Below, one piece after another: positions 8,501-17,223 of a DNA stretch of 64,000 nucleotides. This DNA is from an uncultured Eubacterium sp. (GTDB taxonomy: Bacteria > Bacillota > Clostridia > Lachnospirales > Lachnospiraceae). The stretch is taken from the NCBI GenBank assembly GCA_945910225.1, contig CAMDYG010000005.1:1-64000 (forward strand), written 5' to 3'. The position numbers and the translations under genes were made by a program. The notes beneath the pieces were generated by a model. The model did not search any database. It was given only the letters and a program-made list of their open reading frames with translations, and was not told the DNA's origin. Numbering within the stretch: position 1 is the stretch's first letter; each line of letters opens with the position of its first letter.

Positions 8501-9308
8501 CCTTACGATCTTTATAAATCTCTGCTCTGTCTGAAAGATACTTGTTGTATGTAGCTTCCATAGGAGTTCTGTAGAATCCATCCTTAAATTTAACATCTGT
8601 AAGTTCTGTTGCAAATGTTGTATGACGGCAGTGGTCTGACCAGTATGTATCAAGTACTCTGATTTCAGTCATTGAAGGATCACGTTTCTCAACATTCTCA
8701 AAATGCTCCTGAATGAACTTGAAATCCTTAAATGTCATGGCAAGTCCTAAAGACTCATATAATTCTTTTAACTTATCCTCTGGCATATCCTTAAATCCAT
8801 CAAAATAAATAACATCTGCAGGAGTCTTGAACTCAGTAACAAGAGTTTCTGGAATATCCTCTGCTGCCTGTCTTGAATCAACAGGGTTGATGCAGTGTTC
8901 CTTTATCTTGTTCTTCTCCTCTTCTGTAATAGTTCCTGTCAATACATAAGTTACAGCAGTTTTGATAACTGGTGTCTCATTCTCATTAAAGAACTTAACA
9001 CACTGCTCTGCAGAATCAGCTCTCTGGTCGAACTGTCCTGGAAGATACTCTACAGAGAACACAAAATCATCCTTTCCAACTGGAAATGTTCCCTCATAAA
9101 CATCATCTACCGGTGGCTCAGAAAAAACAGTAGTAAGTGCTTTCTTATATGTTTCTTCTGAAAGATTCTCGATATCATAACGGATAAGGACTCTTACATC
9201 AGTAATAGTCTTAATTCCAAGATATCCACCTATCTCTTCAAGTAATTCTTTCGCATTAACTGCAAATGGTTTCTTTTTCTCGACAAAAACTCTCTTAACG
9301 CCGCTCAT
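5556..9308 (-). CDS. purL: phosphoribosylformylglycinamidine synthase, single-chain
   Basis: FGAM synthase, the fourth step of purine synthesis, converting FGAR, glutamine and ATP to FGAM. At 1250 residues it is the fused clostridial form, with synthetase domains followed by a C-terminal class I glutamine amidotransferase. Visible signatures are HNHPTEIEPFGGAATCLGG, the GIGGKDSMSG-like region, and in the amidotransferase the nucleophile Cys in LGICNGFQ and the SHGEGRF His/Glu. No separate purQ or purS is needed. The ATG follows AGGAGG. It is separated from purEMND by about 24 kb and has its own promoter. Confidence 0.97.
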   Translation of the reverse strand: MSGVKRVFVEKKKPFAVNAKELLEEIGGYLGIKTITDVRVLIRYDIENLSEETYKKALTTVFSEPPVDDVYEGTFPVGKDDFVFSVEYLPGQFDQRADSAEQCVKFFNENETPVIKTAVTYVLTGTITEEEKNKIKEHCINPVDSRQAAEDIPETLVTEFKTPADVIYFDGFKDMPEDKLKELYESLGLAMTFKDFKFIQEHFENVEKRDPSMTEIRVLDTYWSDHCRHTTFATELTDVKFKDGFYRTPMEATYNKYLSDRAEIYKDRKDKFVCLMDLALMGAKKLKAEGKLADQEESDEINACSIVVPVEIDGKTEEWLVNFKNETHNHPTEIEPFGGAATCLGGAIRDPLSGRTYVYQAMRITGAADPTVPVSETLHGKLPQRKLVTGAAHGYSSYGNQIGLATGYVKEIYHPDYVAKRMEIGAVIAAAPRSAVKRENSDPGDIIILLGGRTGRDGCGGATGSSKVHTEKSIEDCGAEVQKGNAPTERKMQRLFRRPEVTKLIKKCNDFGAGGVSVAIGELAAGLKVDLDKVPKKYEGLDGTELAISESQERMAVVVDPKDVKEFLQYAAEENLEAVEVAVVTEEPRLVLNWRGKDIVNISRAFLDTNGAHQETKVVVDIPSQEDDYLKPVKVTDVRGKWLKTLADLNECSQKGLVERFDGSIGAGSVYMPYGGKYQLTETQSMVAKLPVLKGKCDTVTMMSYGFDPYLSSWSPYHGAIYAVTDSVAKIVAAGGDFSKIRFTYQEYFRRMTEDPERWSQPFAALLGAYEAQMGFGLPSIGGKDSMSGTFEHIDVPPTLCSFAIDVAKEGDIITPELKNDGDVLVRFDIKKDQYDLPDFEQVKALYSAIHELIQKKAIVSAYVLDANGLVPALSKMAFGNKLGFEISEDVKEDDLFAPAYGCIVAEVPADKLADITIAYTKVGTVKDNGKFTYKEVSINVEEALSVWADTLEGVFPTKASKETTPVESKLYEAPGVHVCKNKVAKPTVFIPVFPGTNCEYDSAKAFERAGADTIVKVFKNLDAESIRESVDEFEKAINQAQIIMFPGGFSAGDEPDGSAKFFATAFRNAKMKEAVEKLLNERDGLALGICNGFQALIKLGLVPNGKITGQDAQSPTLTFNTINRHISKMVYTKVVSNLSPWLANAELGGVYCNPASHGEGRFVAPKEWLDKLFANGQVATQYCDLNGNVSMDEEWNINGSYMAIEGITSPDGRCFGKMAHSERRGDSVAINIYGEQDIKIFESGVKYFK

Positions 9309-9345
9309 ATCTTCCTCCTGAGATTAGTTATATTAATATTCAACT

Positions 9346-9373
9346 ATTGTATCACATGAAGACACATTTTCAA
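9346..9373 (-). promoter_or_regulatory. promoter of purL
   Basis: Minus strand: TTGAAA (9373-9368), 16-base spacer, TACAAT (9351-9346), each hexamer one mismatch from consensus. The leader is only about 30 bases, so there is no room for a purine riboswitch. Confidence 0.6.
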
Positions 9374-9377
9374 ATAA

Positions 9378-10313
9378 TTATTCATGCATTCTTCTTATTA
9401 TCTTATAAACAACCTGATTTCCCATTACCATAGGTCCGGTATGTGCAAAGAAAACTATTCCATCTGTCTGTGATATTATTTCACTCTTGACTGTTCCTTC
9501 ACACGGATCAAGGATCTGTGCAATAAGCTCACCATGATATACAGGATCTCCCGGATTCTTAAGACGCTTATAGAATCCTGCATCATATGTCTTAACAACC
9601 ATAAGGTCAAATTCATTAATAACACTTGCTATATATCCATTATGATTATTGTACTTAAGAATACCCATTCTTGTTAAGAATCTGAGTACAGATGACACTG
9701 CCTGTCTTGCAGACTTGTCATCTATCATATCTGTGCTGTTAGTATATATTGAGAACGCATTAGTTCCATTCATCTGCCAGTTATAATTAAGTGTAACTGT
9801 ATCCATTGGCTTTGGTTTTCTTATAACAACATACTGAAGCCCAAAAAGATTAGCAAGACTTGCACTCTGAAAACCAGTATCCATCATCTTGACATGTGGT
9901 ATGAAGTCACCCGGCATATAAAAGCTTGCAAACTGTATGCCATAACTATAGCCTTTAATCCTCTCAAAAAGAGTACCTGCAATCTGTTTAGTTGTATCTC
10001 CATTAACGTCTCCAGGAAATGCTCTGTTTATATCAGAATTGTCTGTAGGCCAGAATCTTTTTCCTACGTTCATAGAGAATCTGTTAACTGAAGGAATAAC
10101 AAGAATTTCATGGTTATGTGATATAGCCCCATGTGCCTCAAGTTCTTTAAGCACCTTAACAAGCTGTGAGCATATGTATAGCTGCTGTATCTCATTACCT
10201 CTCAACGCACCAACAATACATGCAGACTTTTCTCCTCCTCCAAATCTGTATCCTTCAATCTCATAATCTTCCCTGTATATACCTTTTAATGTATAAATAA
10301 TTTCTTTTTTCAT
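9378..10313 (-). CDS. M14-type succinylglutamate desuccinylase/aspartoacylase homologue, likely inactive
   Basis: A 311-residue homologue of the gene just upstream, with the same length and the shared NR-FPGD motif at residues 97-102. The catalytic set of the family is lost: the zinc His of HGDE is Arg38 (RGNE, Glu41 kept), the second zinc His (DIH) is Ala129, and the catalytic Glu of the TEMG motif is replaced within YTNST (190-194). Metal binding and hydrolysis are therefore unlikely, and a regulatory or partner role is inferred. Its start overlaps the upstream stop by four bases (ATGA), so the pair is translationally coupled and may form a heteromer. A binding protein for the same substrate is also possible. 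Confidence 0.85.
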   Translation of the reverse strand: MKKEIIYTLKGIYREDYEIEGYRFGGGEKSACIVGALRGNEIQQLYICSQLVKVLKELEAHGAISHNHEILVIPSVNRFSMNVGKRFWPTDNSDINRAFPGDVNGDTTKQIAGTLFERIKGYSYGIQFASFYMPGDFIPHVKMMDTGFQSASLANLFGLQYVVIRKPKPMDTVTLNYNWQMNGTNAFSIYTNSTDMIDDKSARQAVSSVLRFLTRMGILKYNNHNGYIASVINEFDLMVVKTYDAGFYKRLKNPGDPVYHGELIAQILDPCEGTVKSEIISQTDGIVFFAHTGPMVMGNQVVYKIIRRMHE

Positions 10314-11245
10314 GACTTTCCACCATATACTCTTGCAATAAGAGCTCCTTTATGCACTACCGGATTCTCTCTTAATGTAAATATAATTCCATCTTTAGGC
10401 GACTCTATTCTCTGGATTATCCTTCCCTCTACAGGTTCAATGATATCTCCGATATGAGTTCCCATTCCAATCTTTCCCATAGAATCAACAGCAGATACAA
10501 ATATTCCGCTTTCCATTGCTGTAAGAAATGTAACTTCACCCTCTGTAGATATTATCGGCTCCTTAACCTCCTTAGGTTCATCATCCCATATGCCCATATG
10601 TGTCATAAGATTAAATATTCCGTCAATAATATCACGACAATATCCCGGTGTAATTCTGTTACCAACTCCCATCTCTGTAACAAGTGTAGGAACACCAAGA
10701 TGATTAAGACTATACGCTAATGTTGCATCAAGAACTGTAATTGATGAATATATCCATACAAACTGTGCATTCATCATCTTAGCATATGGAAGCAGCGTTT
10801 CCTGCGTGTCATCATTAATTCTTACCTGAGGCATCTCATTAACAAATATATTGCTTGAGTGAATGTCAATGCACAGGCTGCTTCCAATAATATCTTCAAC
10901 AATTCCTGCTGCCACATACTCAGCCATTGCTCCATTATTATCCCCTGGAAATACCCTGTTCATATCAAGGTCAAACATAGGAATTCCTCTTGAACCCGTA
11001 TCAAGTCCAAGAGGATTAATATCCGGGTATATGTCTACAATACCCTTAAGCTTATCCTTTTCTCTCTCTATTCTTCGTATAACCTCATAGCATATGTACT
11101 GACCATCCAGCTCATCTCCATGAGTTCCAGTAACTATAGATATTCTCGGCGCGCCATCTCCCACATGTTCGCCTGCCAGATGGTTCTTTCTGACAACAAG
11201 TCTTTCATGTACCGGCAGTTCTACCGAAACAACTTCTTCAATCAT
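10310..11245 (-). CDS. succinylglutamate desuccinylase/aspartoacylase family zinc deacylase
   Basis: A 311-residue member of the M14-like AstE/AspA family, which removes acyl groups or cleaves amide bonds using one zinc. The zinc and catalytic residues are all present: His42 and Glu45 in THGDE, His129 in DIHSS, the NRVFPGD motif (96-102) and catalytic Glu191 in TEMG. The C-terminal 80 residues form the small beta domain of the family. The natural substrate cannot be read from the sequence, and there are no arginine-catabolism genes nearby. It is followed by a coupled paralogue lacking these residues and preceded by a FapA-like gene 26 bases upstream. Confidence 0.88.
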   Translation of the reverse strand: MIEEVVSVELPVHERLVVRKNHLAGEHVGDGAPRISIVTGTHGDELDGQYICYEVIRRIEREKDKLKGIVDIYPDINPLGLDTGSRGIPMFDLDMNRVFPGDNNGAMAEYVAAGIVEDIIGSSLCIDIHSSNIFVNEMPQVRINDDTQETLLPYAKMMNAQFVWIYSSITVLDATLAYSLNHLGVPTLVTEMGVGNRITPGYCRDIIDGIFNLMTHMGIWDDEPKEVKEPIISTEGEVTFLTAMESGIFVSAVDSMGKIGMGTHIGDIIEPVEGRIIQRIESPKDGIIFTLRENPVVHKGALIARVYGGKS

Positions 11246-11271
11246 TATATTTCTCCCTGTTATATATTTTA

Positions 11272-12693
11272 TTAATCATTATAATCTTTAAGAATAATTG
11301 TACTAGGTGTCTTCTTAACTATAACATGTGAAAACACTGTACTAGGCATATATGTTTTATCATCCATAACAACCCTGCTTCCAGGATAAATATAATTCTT
11401 AACCTTAACTACAGCATTCTCTGAATCCTTTATAAGATTATACAGGCTCTTGCTTTTCTCTTCCAGCTTGGCCTTCTCTGCCATCTTCACAATCTTAGAC
11501 TGCATAACCTTGGTAGCCATATTCTTATCATACTTATCTGGCATAGTATTCTTAAGCATCTCAAACTTCTTGCCAGCTAATTCAAATGTTTCTATCTGCG
11601 TATCAACTTCCTTAAGCTGCATAATCATCTCAGCATATTCTTTTCTTATCTCCTTAGTAGAACCAACTCTTAAAATAGTCTTAACATTGCTCTCATGTCC
11701 GCATGAAGTCGTCGAAACCCCCATTACTGCGGTAACATCTCCGCCTATAATAGAGCCTCTGCATCCTTCTACATAAACTGTACCATATGTAAGCACATTA
11801 CAATTAAGCATGTAATCGCACTTTATGTCTCCTTTGGCAAATATTTCCGTATTCTCAAAGAATCTTCCTGATACATTGCCCTCTGCCTGGATTCTGCCAT
11901 TATGCTTAGTATTAACCCCGTCTTTTAAAACAATATCCTTACCAGAAATAAGTGTTGCTCCTTCTACGAAGCCTCCTACAAATATATTTCCCATTGCATG
12001 AACTGTCACACCGCTGCCTACACAGCCCGATATACTTACATCACCATTAAAATCTATATTTCCCATACTAAGGTCAAGATTACCATTAACCTCGTACACA
12101 TTAATGACGTTAAGATCATAATTAAAATATTCTATCTTTCCTGATATAGCTGCATATATCTCTTTGCCATCTTCGGATGTCCGGAATCCTTTCCCATGCA
12201 TTCTTGGAAGTGGTCTGCCTGGCTTAGGAATAAGCAGCTTGCCGCATACATCAAAGCCAAAATTTCCTTTAGTAGGCTCATGATATCTCGTAAGAAGATC
12301 TCCCTCATTAACCTTAATAAAATGCTTTCTGTTAAAATAATCAACTGAACCATCTCTCCTTAATGTCGGCTTATTCTCATTAACTTGCTCTGTATCAAAA
12401 AAGAACTCATAATATCCGTCTTTCCCCTGTTCTACCGGCTTTCCAACTGCAACTTCAACAGCCTTTGCATATACATTTCCAGATATCATATGCTGAATTC
12501 TTTCTTCATCAATTCCTGTCTTAACGCCATTCCTGGATAAGGCCTCCATAACCTCATCATATGTATAGTTCTCTGAAGACTTACCAAGATTAACGGATGC
12601 ACTCATATAGTCATCTGTAATATATACAAACACTTCATGTATTTCAATATCGTCCATGTCTGCTGTATTATTCATAATTACTGTATTGTTCAT
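11272..12693 (-). CDS. FapA family protein (DUF342)
   Basis: A 473-residue protein of the FapA/DUF342 family. The N-terminal half carries the FapA domain with TLRRDGSVDYFNRKHFIKV and the PKPGRPLPRMHGKGF turn. Residues about 190-335 form a right-handed beta-helix of short G-N/D-rich strands (NGNLDLSMGNIDF, GDVSISG, GNIFVGG). A coiled-coil segment follows (about 345-430), then a short C-terminal domain. Founding members are tied to flagellar assembly or polar localisation in Vibrio, but many Firmicutes homologues have no known role. No flagellar genes are in the window. The start ATG follows AAAGGAGG. Confidence 0.85.
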   Translation of the reverse strand: MNNTVIMNNTADMDDIEIHEVFVYITDDYMSASVNLGKSSENYTYDEVMEALSRNGVKTGIDEERIQHMISGNVYAKAVEVAVGKPVEQGKDGYYEFFFDTEQVNENKPTLRRDGSVDYFNRKHFIKVNEGDLLTRYHEPTKGNFGFDVCGKLLIPKPGRPLPRMHGKGFRTSEDGKEIYAAISGKIEYFNYDLNVINVYEVNGNLDLSMGNIDFNGDVSISGCVGSGVTVHAMGNIFVGGFVEGATLISGKDIVLKDGVNTKHNGRIQAEGNVSGRFFENTEIFAKGDIKCDYMLNCNVLTYGTVYVEGCRGSIIGGDVTAVMGVSTTSCGHESNVKTILRVGSTKEIRKEYAEMIMQLKEVDTQIETFELAGKKFEMLKNTMPDKYDKNMATKVMQSKIVKMAEKAKLEEKSKSLYNLIKDSENAVVKVKNYIYPGSRVVMDDKTYMPSTVFSHVIVKKTPSTIILKDYND

Positions 12694-12752
12694 CCATTCC
12701 TCCTTTCCGAAGATATACCAATGTCTATCTTCTGATTATCCTTATCCATCCT

Positions 12753-13688
12753 TTAAACACTATACTTAAGCAGTCCTTCAAGATTGCTTCCTCTTTCCAA
12801 AGCCAGTCTGATCTTCTCCATCTCCTTAAATGAATATCTTGGATCTGCATATAACGATACATCTACACCATTAGCTAATCCCATCAATATCTCCTGTGTC
12901 TGCAATTCATCAAGTGATGATTTCTCATCCGACTCCCATTTGTCAGACATCTTATGTCTTGCTCTTTTCATTGCAACAGCATCCAGGAACGGATCAGCAT
13001 AAGCTGATACATCAATTCCTTCTTCCAGGCCAAGTCTTATCTGTTTCATCTGTCCTGATGAAAAACCAAGCATATTATAGTATGAAACATCCACTCCGTT
13101 TTCCAGACCAAGTCTGATCTGCTCCATCTGTTCACCTGTATATTCATGCAGCAGATACTTCGTTATATCAATACAGCTATGAATTCCAAGCCTGATTTCA
13201 TTAAGCTGGTACTCGTCATAATTGTCCTCGACAAAAAATGTAAGGTCTATATCTTCTTTCTTAGCAAGCCTTATCTGCCTTAACACCTCTCCAGAATACC
13301 CCATCTTGGCAAACCTTGTAAGGTCATACTTATACTTCCTGGCGAGCCTTATCTCTCTCATTACAGAATGGCTGTATTTCGGATTACACACCTCATCAGG
13401 TAATAATCCCGCCCGTATCCATTCCTTTAGCTCGTCCATCTGCATACAGTCATATTCCGGCTGCGCAAATGCACTGACATCTATGCCTTCCTCTATCCCT
13501 AATCTTAAAGACTTCATCTGTGCAGCATTAAAATCAGTATTGCAATATAATGTTACATCTATGCCATTCTCAATACCCTTCACGATCTCCATAATCTGCA
13601 ATTCATCAAATCCCAGAGACTTCCATACCTGCTTGTCAGTAGTCTTATTGATTATATTGTCATTAATCTCACTGTTCACGTTCTGCAT
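12753..13688 (-). CDS. tandem 26-residue repeat protein
   Basis: A 311-residue protein built almost wholly from eleven copies of a 26-residue unit (residues 25-311). The units read roughly Y-x4-QM-xx-IRLGLE-x-G-x-DVS-x-YA, with key residues at unit positions 3 (aromatic), 7-8 (QM), 11-15 (IRLGL), 18 (G) and 20-22 (DVS). Units at 77-102 and 233-258 are degenerate. Repeats of this kind are widespread in Firmicutes proteins, but no function is known to me; a helical solenoid for protein contacts is an inference. It lies between a helicase and a FapA-like gene on the same strand and has its own possible promoter. Confidence 0.7.
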   Translation of the reverse strand: MQNVNSEINDNIINKTTDKQVWKSLGFDELQIMEIVKGIENGIDVTLYCNTDFNAAQMKSLRLGIEEGIDVSAFAQPEYDCMQMDELKEWIRAGLLPDEVCNPKYSHSVMREIRLARKYKYDLTRFAKMGYSGEVLRQIRLAKKEDIDLTFFVEDNYDEYQLNEIRLGIHSCIDITKYLLHEYTGEQMEQIRLGLENGVDVSYYNMLGFSSGQMKQIRLGLEEGIDVSAYADPFLDAVAMKRARHKMSDKWESDEKSSLDELQTQEILMGLANGVDVSLYADPRYSFKEMEKIRLALERGSNLEGLLKYSV

Positions 13689-13752
13689 AAGCCCATCTCC
13701 TATAATCCTACCAGATTAACAACCAAATCCGGACCTTTTAATATCTGTTTAA

Positions 13753-13781
13753 ATTTTACCACATGAAAATAATTCCCACAA
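13753..13781 (-). promoter_or_regulatory. possible promoter of the repeat-protein gene
   Basis: Minus strand: TTGTGG (13781-13776), 17-base spacer, TAAAAT (13758-13753). The -35 is weak. It lies in the 117-base gap after the helicase. Confidence 0.4.
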
Positions 13782-13805
13782 GTTCCATGTGTATTTTTTA
13801 TCAAT

Positions 13806-16268
13806 TCAGGATTCTTCCCAAAAATCCTGTATACACTTTCCTGCACTGTTCTTATTGACAGGGAATATTCTGTTCCACTCTCTCGGATACATATTTTCAT
13901 ATTCTTTTGTAAGAAAACGGTCATCAAGCAGTGCTATTACGCCTCGGTCTGTATCAGTTCTTATTACCCGCCCCGCAGCCTGCAATACCTTGTTCATACC
14001 TGGAATGACATATGCATATGAATATCCATTTTTGCCCCATTCATCAAAATAATTGCGCAGTATATTCCTTTCGCGGCATATCATAGGAATACCGGTTCCA
14101 ACAACTACTGCCCCTATAAGGCTCTCATCTTTGAGATCTATTCCCTCTGAAAATATTCCACCAAGAACGCAAAAGCCTATAAGTGACGATTCTGGCTTGA
14201 GTTCCTCATAGAACTGTGAAAGGAACTCTTCTTTGTCTTTCTCATCCATATGCCTTCCCTGGACAATAACATTTATCCCATCCGAAAGTTCACATGAATC
14301 CTTATTCTCATGTGAACACACATATGCATTAACAGCATTATTATGTATATATACTTCAAGGACATTTTCCATATATGAATACGACGGAAAGAACACCATG
14401 TATCTTCCTGCCTTTCCAGAAATCATGTAATTAATATAATCTGCCACTTTAGCGTACTCAGACATATTGCGCCTTGTATACCGGCTGGTCACATCTCTTG
14501 CCACCATAATTCTTTTATTGTCTGGCTCAAATGGTGAGTGTGCATATACAGCTCTGTCATCAACATCTCCTGATAACATTTCTTTAAAATAATTAACCGG
14601 TAATAATGTTGCAGAAAAGAACACTGTACTCTTTCCCTGTGCCAGACGTTCACTTATATTCCCAGATGGATCTACGCAATAAAGATGCACGAGAAAATTG
14701 CCATCTGCATCATGTTCTGTATAGTATACATACTTTTCATCCGCGCAATCATACATGTTAAGAAAATGTCTTACCTCAAAGAAAAAATCAAGACACTCAT
14801 CAACAACCGGCTGGCCTTTATGCTTATCCATAAACTTCTGCATAAGCCCCATTGTTCTCTCCAGACTTGCCGGAAATGTTCCAAGTCCGTCAATAACCTT
14901 AAAACTGTCACACTGTCTTTTATATTCCAGAAGCTGCTTATTGCATTTATCAAGTGCAGCTGCAAGGCGTTTATCCATATCTTTTACTATCTTCTTCGTA
15001 GCAAGGAAATCCTCTTTTTTCAACACAGCACTATACATATCCCTTGCTCTGTCAACAAGATTGTGCGCCTCATCCACAAGAAATACATAATCACCTGATG
15101 AACCATTCCCAAAATACCTCTTAAGTGCAGCATCTGGATCAAATACATAATTATAATCACATATGATGCCGTCGCACCAGTATGATGTATCAAGCGACAT
15201 TTCAAAAGGACACACCTCATGCTTTTTGGCATAATCGGTTATATTATCCCTGCCAATAGCCATCTCATGTGTAATTATGTCATAAACAGCATCATTAACT
15301 CTGTCAAAATGTCCCTTTGCATACGGACACATGGCAGGATTACAATTTCTTTCATCCAGCGGACATATCTTGTCCTTTGCTGTGAGTGTGACAGTCCTCA
15401 TATGCAGCCCCTTGTCTCTTAGTATCTTATATGAATCCTGTGCGACTGTTCTTGTAATAGTCTTAGATGTCAGATAGAATATTTTATCTATAAGCTGCTG
15501 TCCCAGTGCCTGCACCGATGGATAAACTGTTGATAATGTCTTTCCTACCCCAGTAGGTGCCTGTATGTACAGAGTGCTTTCTGACTCAATTGCCCTGTAT
15601 ACATTTACGCACAGCTTCTTCTGTCCCTCTCTGTATTCATATGGAAATGCCAGATTTCTTATAGAATCTGTGCGTCTGCTTCTTTCGTCAAATGTATAAT
15701 CTGTCCATTTTTTAAAATCAGATGTAAGCTTATTAAACCATTCCTCTATCTGCTCAAATGTATAATCCTCCCTGAATCTCTTTATAGTTTCAGGTTCCGG
15801 AGTAACATATGTCATCTGGACTCCGATATTCTTAAGTTTCTTTCTGGCTGCATATATATACGCATATACCATTGCCTGTGCTTTATGTACATATACCGGC
15901 TCATTAAGAGCTGATACATCTGCCTGCATAGTTTTTATTTCATCTATTATAACTTCCCCAACAGGCTGCTTTTCTCCATCTTCATTCTCTTCAATGTCTG
16001 CAATAATCCCGTCCGCTCTTCCTTCTATTGAAAGAATATAGTCAATGCCTGTCCCGCTTGTCATTTCCAGTTCTGTCTTTAAAGGAACTTCTGCATGATA
16101 CAATGCTCCCATGCTATGCTGTATCTTCCTGTGGATTCTTGCACCTTCCTGCATAACTGCAATATCATTGCTTCCTGTATTTCTATTATCAATATCACCT
16201 GATGCATACATGAATTCAACAAGATTTCTGACAGAAATCCTAAAGCAGTTTCCCTTAACTGAATACAT
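13806..16268 (-). CDS. Fe-S cluster DNA helicase with N-terminal RecB-like nuclease domain
   Basis: An 820-residue superfamily 2 helicase of the XPD/DinG/Rad3 group. The N-terminal 190 residues carry a RecB/Cas4-type nuclease motif set: His46 (GARIH), Asp86 (GRAD), Glu110-x-Lys112 (DEIKT) and Gln131-xxx-Tyr135. Walker A is APTGVGKT at 237-244. The Fe-S Cys follow in CPLDERNC, MCPY and a later CPFEM. Motif II is DEAH, and the last helicase motif is QAAGRVIR near the C-terminus. It probably acts in repair or processing of DNA ends. It starts 12 bases after a nuclease-like gene and is cotranscribed with it. Similar proteins occur in many Clostridia, so this is likely a housekeeping repair pair. 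Confidence 0.9.
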   Translation of the reverse strand: MYSVKGNCFRISVRNLVEFMYASGDIDNRNTGSNDIAVMQEGARIHRKIQHSMGALYHAEVPLKTELEMTSGTGIDYILSIEGRADGIIADIEENEDGEKQPVGEVIIDEIKTMQADVSALNEPVYVHKAQAMVYAYIYAARKKLKNIGVQMTYVTPEPETIKRFREDYTFEQIEEWFNKLTSDFKKWTDYTFDERSRRTDSIRNLAFPYEYREGQKKLCVNVYRAIESESTLYIQAPTGVGKTLSTVYPSVQALGQQLIDKIFYLTSKTITRTVAQDSYKILRDKGLHMRTVTLTAKDKICPLDERNCNPAMCPYAKGHFDRVNDAVYDIITHEMAIGRDNITDYAKKHEVCPFEMSLDTSYWCDGIICDYNYVFDPDAALKRYFGNGSSGDYVFLVDEAHNLVDRARDMYSAVLKKEDFLATKKIVKDMDKRLAAALDKCNKQLLEYKRQCDSFKVIDGLGTFPASLERTMGLMQKFMDKHKGQPVVDECLDFFFEVRHFLNMYDCADEKYVYYTEHDADGNFLVHLYCVDPSGNISERLAQGKSTVFFSATLLPVNYFKEMLSGDVDDRAVYAHSPFEPDNKRIMVARDVTSRYTRRNMSEYAKVADYINYMISGKAGRYMVFFPSYSYMENVLEVYIHNNAVNAYVCSHENKDSCELSDGINVIVQGRHMDEKDKEEFLSQFYEELKPESSLIGFCVLGGIFSEGIDLKDESLIGAVVVGTGIPMICRERNILRNYFDEWGKNGYSYAYVIPGMNKVLQAAGRVIRTDTDRGVIALLDDRFLTKEYENMYPREWNRIFPVNKNSAGKCIQDFWEES

Positions 16269-16280
16269 TTATTTCTCCAA

Positions 16281-17060
16281 TCAATAATGTTCTACTATAT
16301 CATATATAAAAGAGTTTCCTTTCTTTCCCACTCTTTTTACCTGTTCCATATAATTAAGCATTGCCAGCACATTCCCCGCTGTCTTTTTATCAACATGAGC
16401 CGCTTTGGCAAAATCAGCTGATGTAAATCCATCTTCGAGTCCGTCAGGCACGAATTGCATATAATCCTGTGGACAGTCAAGTTCGATAACCTTTCTTATT
16501 CCAACAGGAATGCGGTCATATCTTACTGCTCCCCGTTTTTTATCATAACTCCATCCATTAAGCAGCTTATACTCTTCCATATCCATCATAATCACTGTTA
16601 CTTTCAGATTGGGATTCTTTAAAAAAGGCTTTATTCTGTACAATTCATACATAGCATCATATATGCTGTATCTTTTAGGAGATTTTCTTCTTGAACTTAC
16701 AGCTCCGCTCTCCGGATCTATCCAGATTAAATACTTGTCATATGGCAATGGATATACAACTCTTACATTGTATTCATTAAGAAATACTGTAAGCTTATCT
16801 CTTAATTTGCCAAGCTGCCTCGTCTGGATTTCAATTATGCCATCCTGATTATATATATCAGCATAATATCCATTGACCGCCACCTCCTGATTGTCCTCAT
16901 CAGGCTCATAATATGCTTTCAGCACAGCATGTAACGTTTTCTCTGAGAGTGTTCCTATCCCCTTATCATCATGTTTCTTCCCGATTATACGCTGTCTGGC
17001 AGCTTCAAATGCCGCTTCATCTATATATTCTATTGTTTCTGCGGTCTTTTTTGCTGCCAT
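16281..17060 (-). CDS. nuclease-like protein with winged-helix tail, partner of the helicase
   Basis: A 259-residue protein I cannot name with certainty. Residues 44-80 (LHAVLKAYY, then GYYAD and IIEIQT) have the spacing of a PD-(D/E)XK nuclease core with Asp68 and Glu77-x-Gln79. TRQLGKLRDKL and VRVVYPLP follow as the next helix and strand. The last 50 residues (FTSADFAKAAHVDKKT...) look like a winged-helix DNA-binding domain. The ATG follows GGAGAC. It directly precedes the helicase by 12 bases, so the two probably form one DNA-processing unit. Nuclease activity is inferred from motif spacing only. Confidence 0.65.
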   Translation of the reverse strand: MAAKKTAETIEYIDEAAFEAARQRIIGKKHDDKGIGTLSEKTLHAVLKAYYEPDEDNQEVAVNGYYADIYNQDGIIEIQTRQLGKLRDKLTVFLNEYNVRVVYPLPYDKYLIWIDPESGAVSSRRKSPKRYSIYDAMYELYRIKPFLKNPNLKVTVIMMDMEEYKLLNGWSYDKKRGAVRYDRIPVGIRKVIELDCPQDYMQFVPDGLEDGFTSADFAKAAHVDKKTAGNVLAMLNYMEQVKRVGKKGNSFIYDIVEHY

Positions 17061-17223
17061 GGCTGTCTCCTGACTCTTCTTTTTTCATAAAGTATCTTAC
17101 GAATTAATAAAAAAATCAAGACTTGAAAGCCACGCTTTATTTTCACGCACAACTTATATATAATTAACCTATACTTCGTATATCTTTTCGTACTAATCAT
17201 GATTACAATCAAGGAGGACACAC

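Noticed and set aside
9309-9377. Possible purine riboswitch before purL or purE
   Set aside because: Both leaders are too short (about 30 and 55 bases) and lack the conserved purine-aptamer core.
17176-17195. A loxP-like half site (ACTTCGTATA) in the divergent promoter region
   Set aside because: Only one 10-base half is matched, there is no second arm with an 8-base spacer, and no recombinase gene is nearby; a chance AT-rich palindrome.
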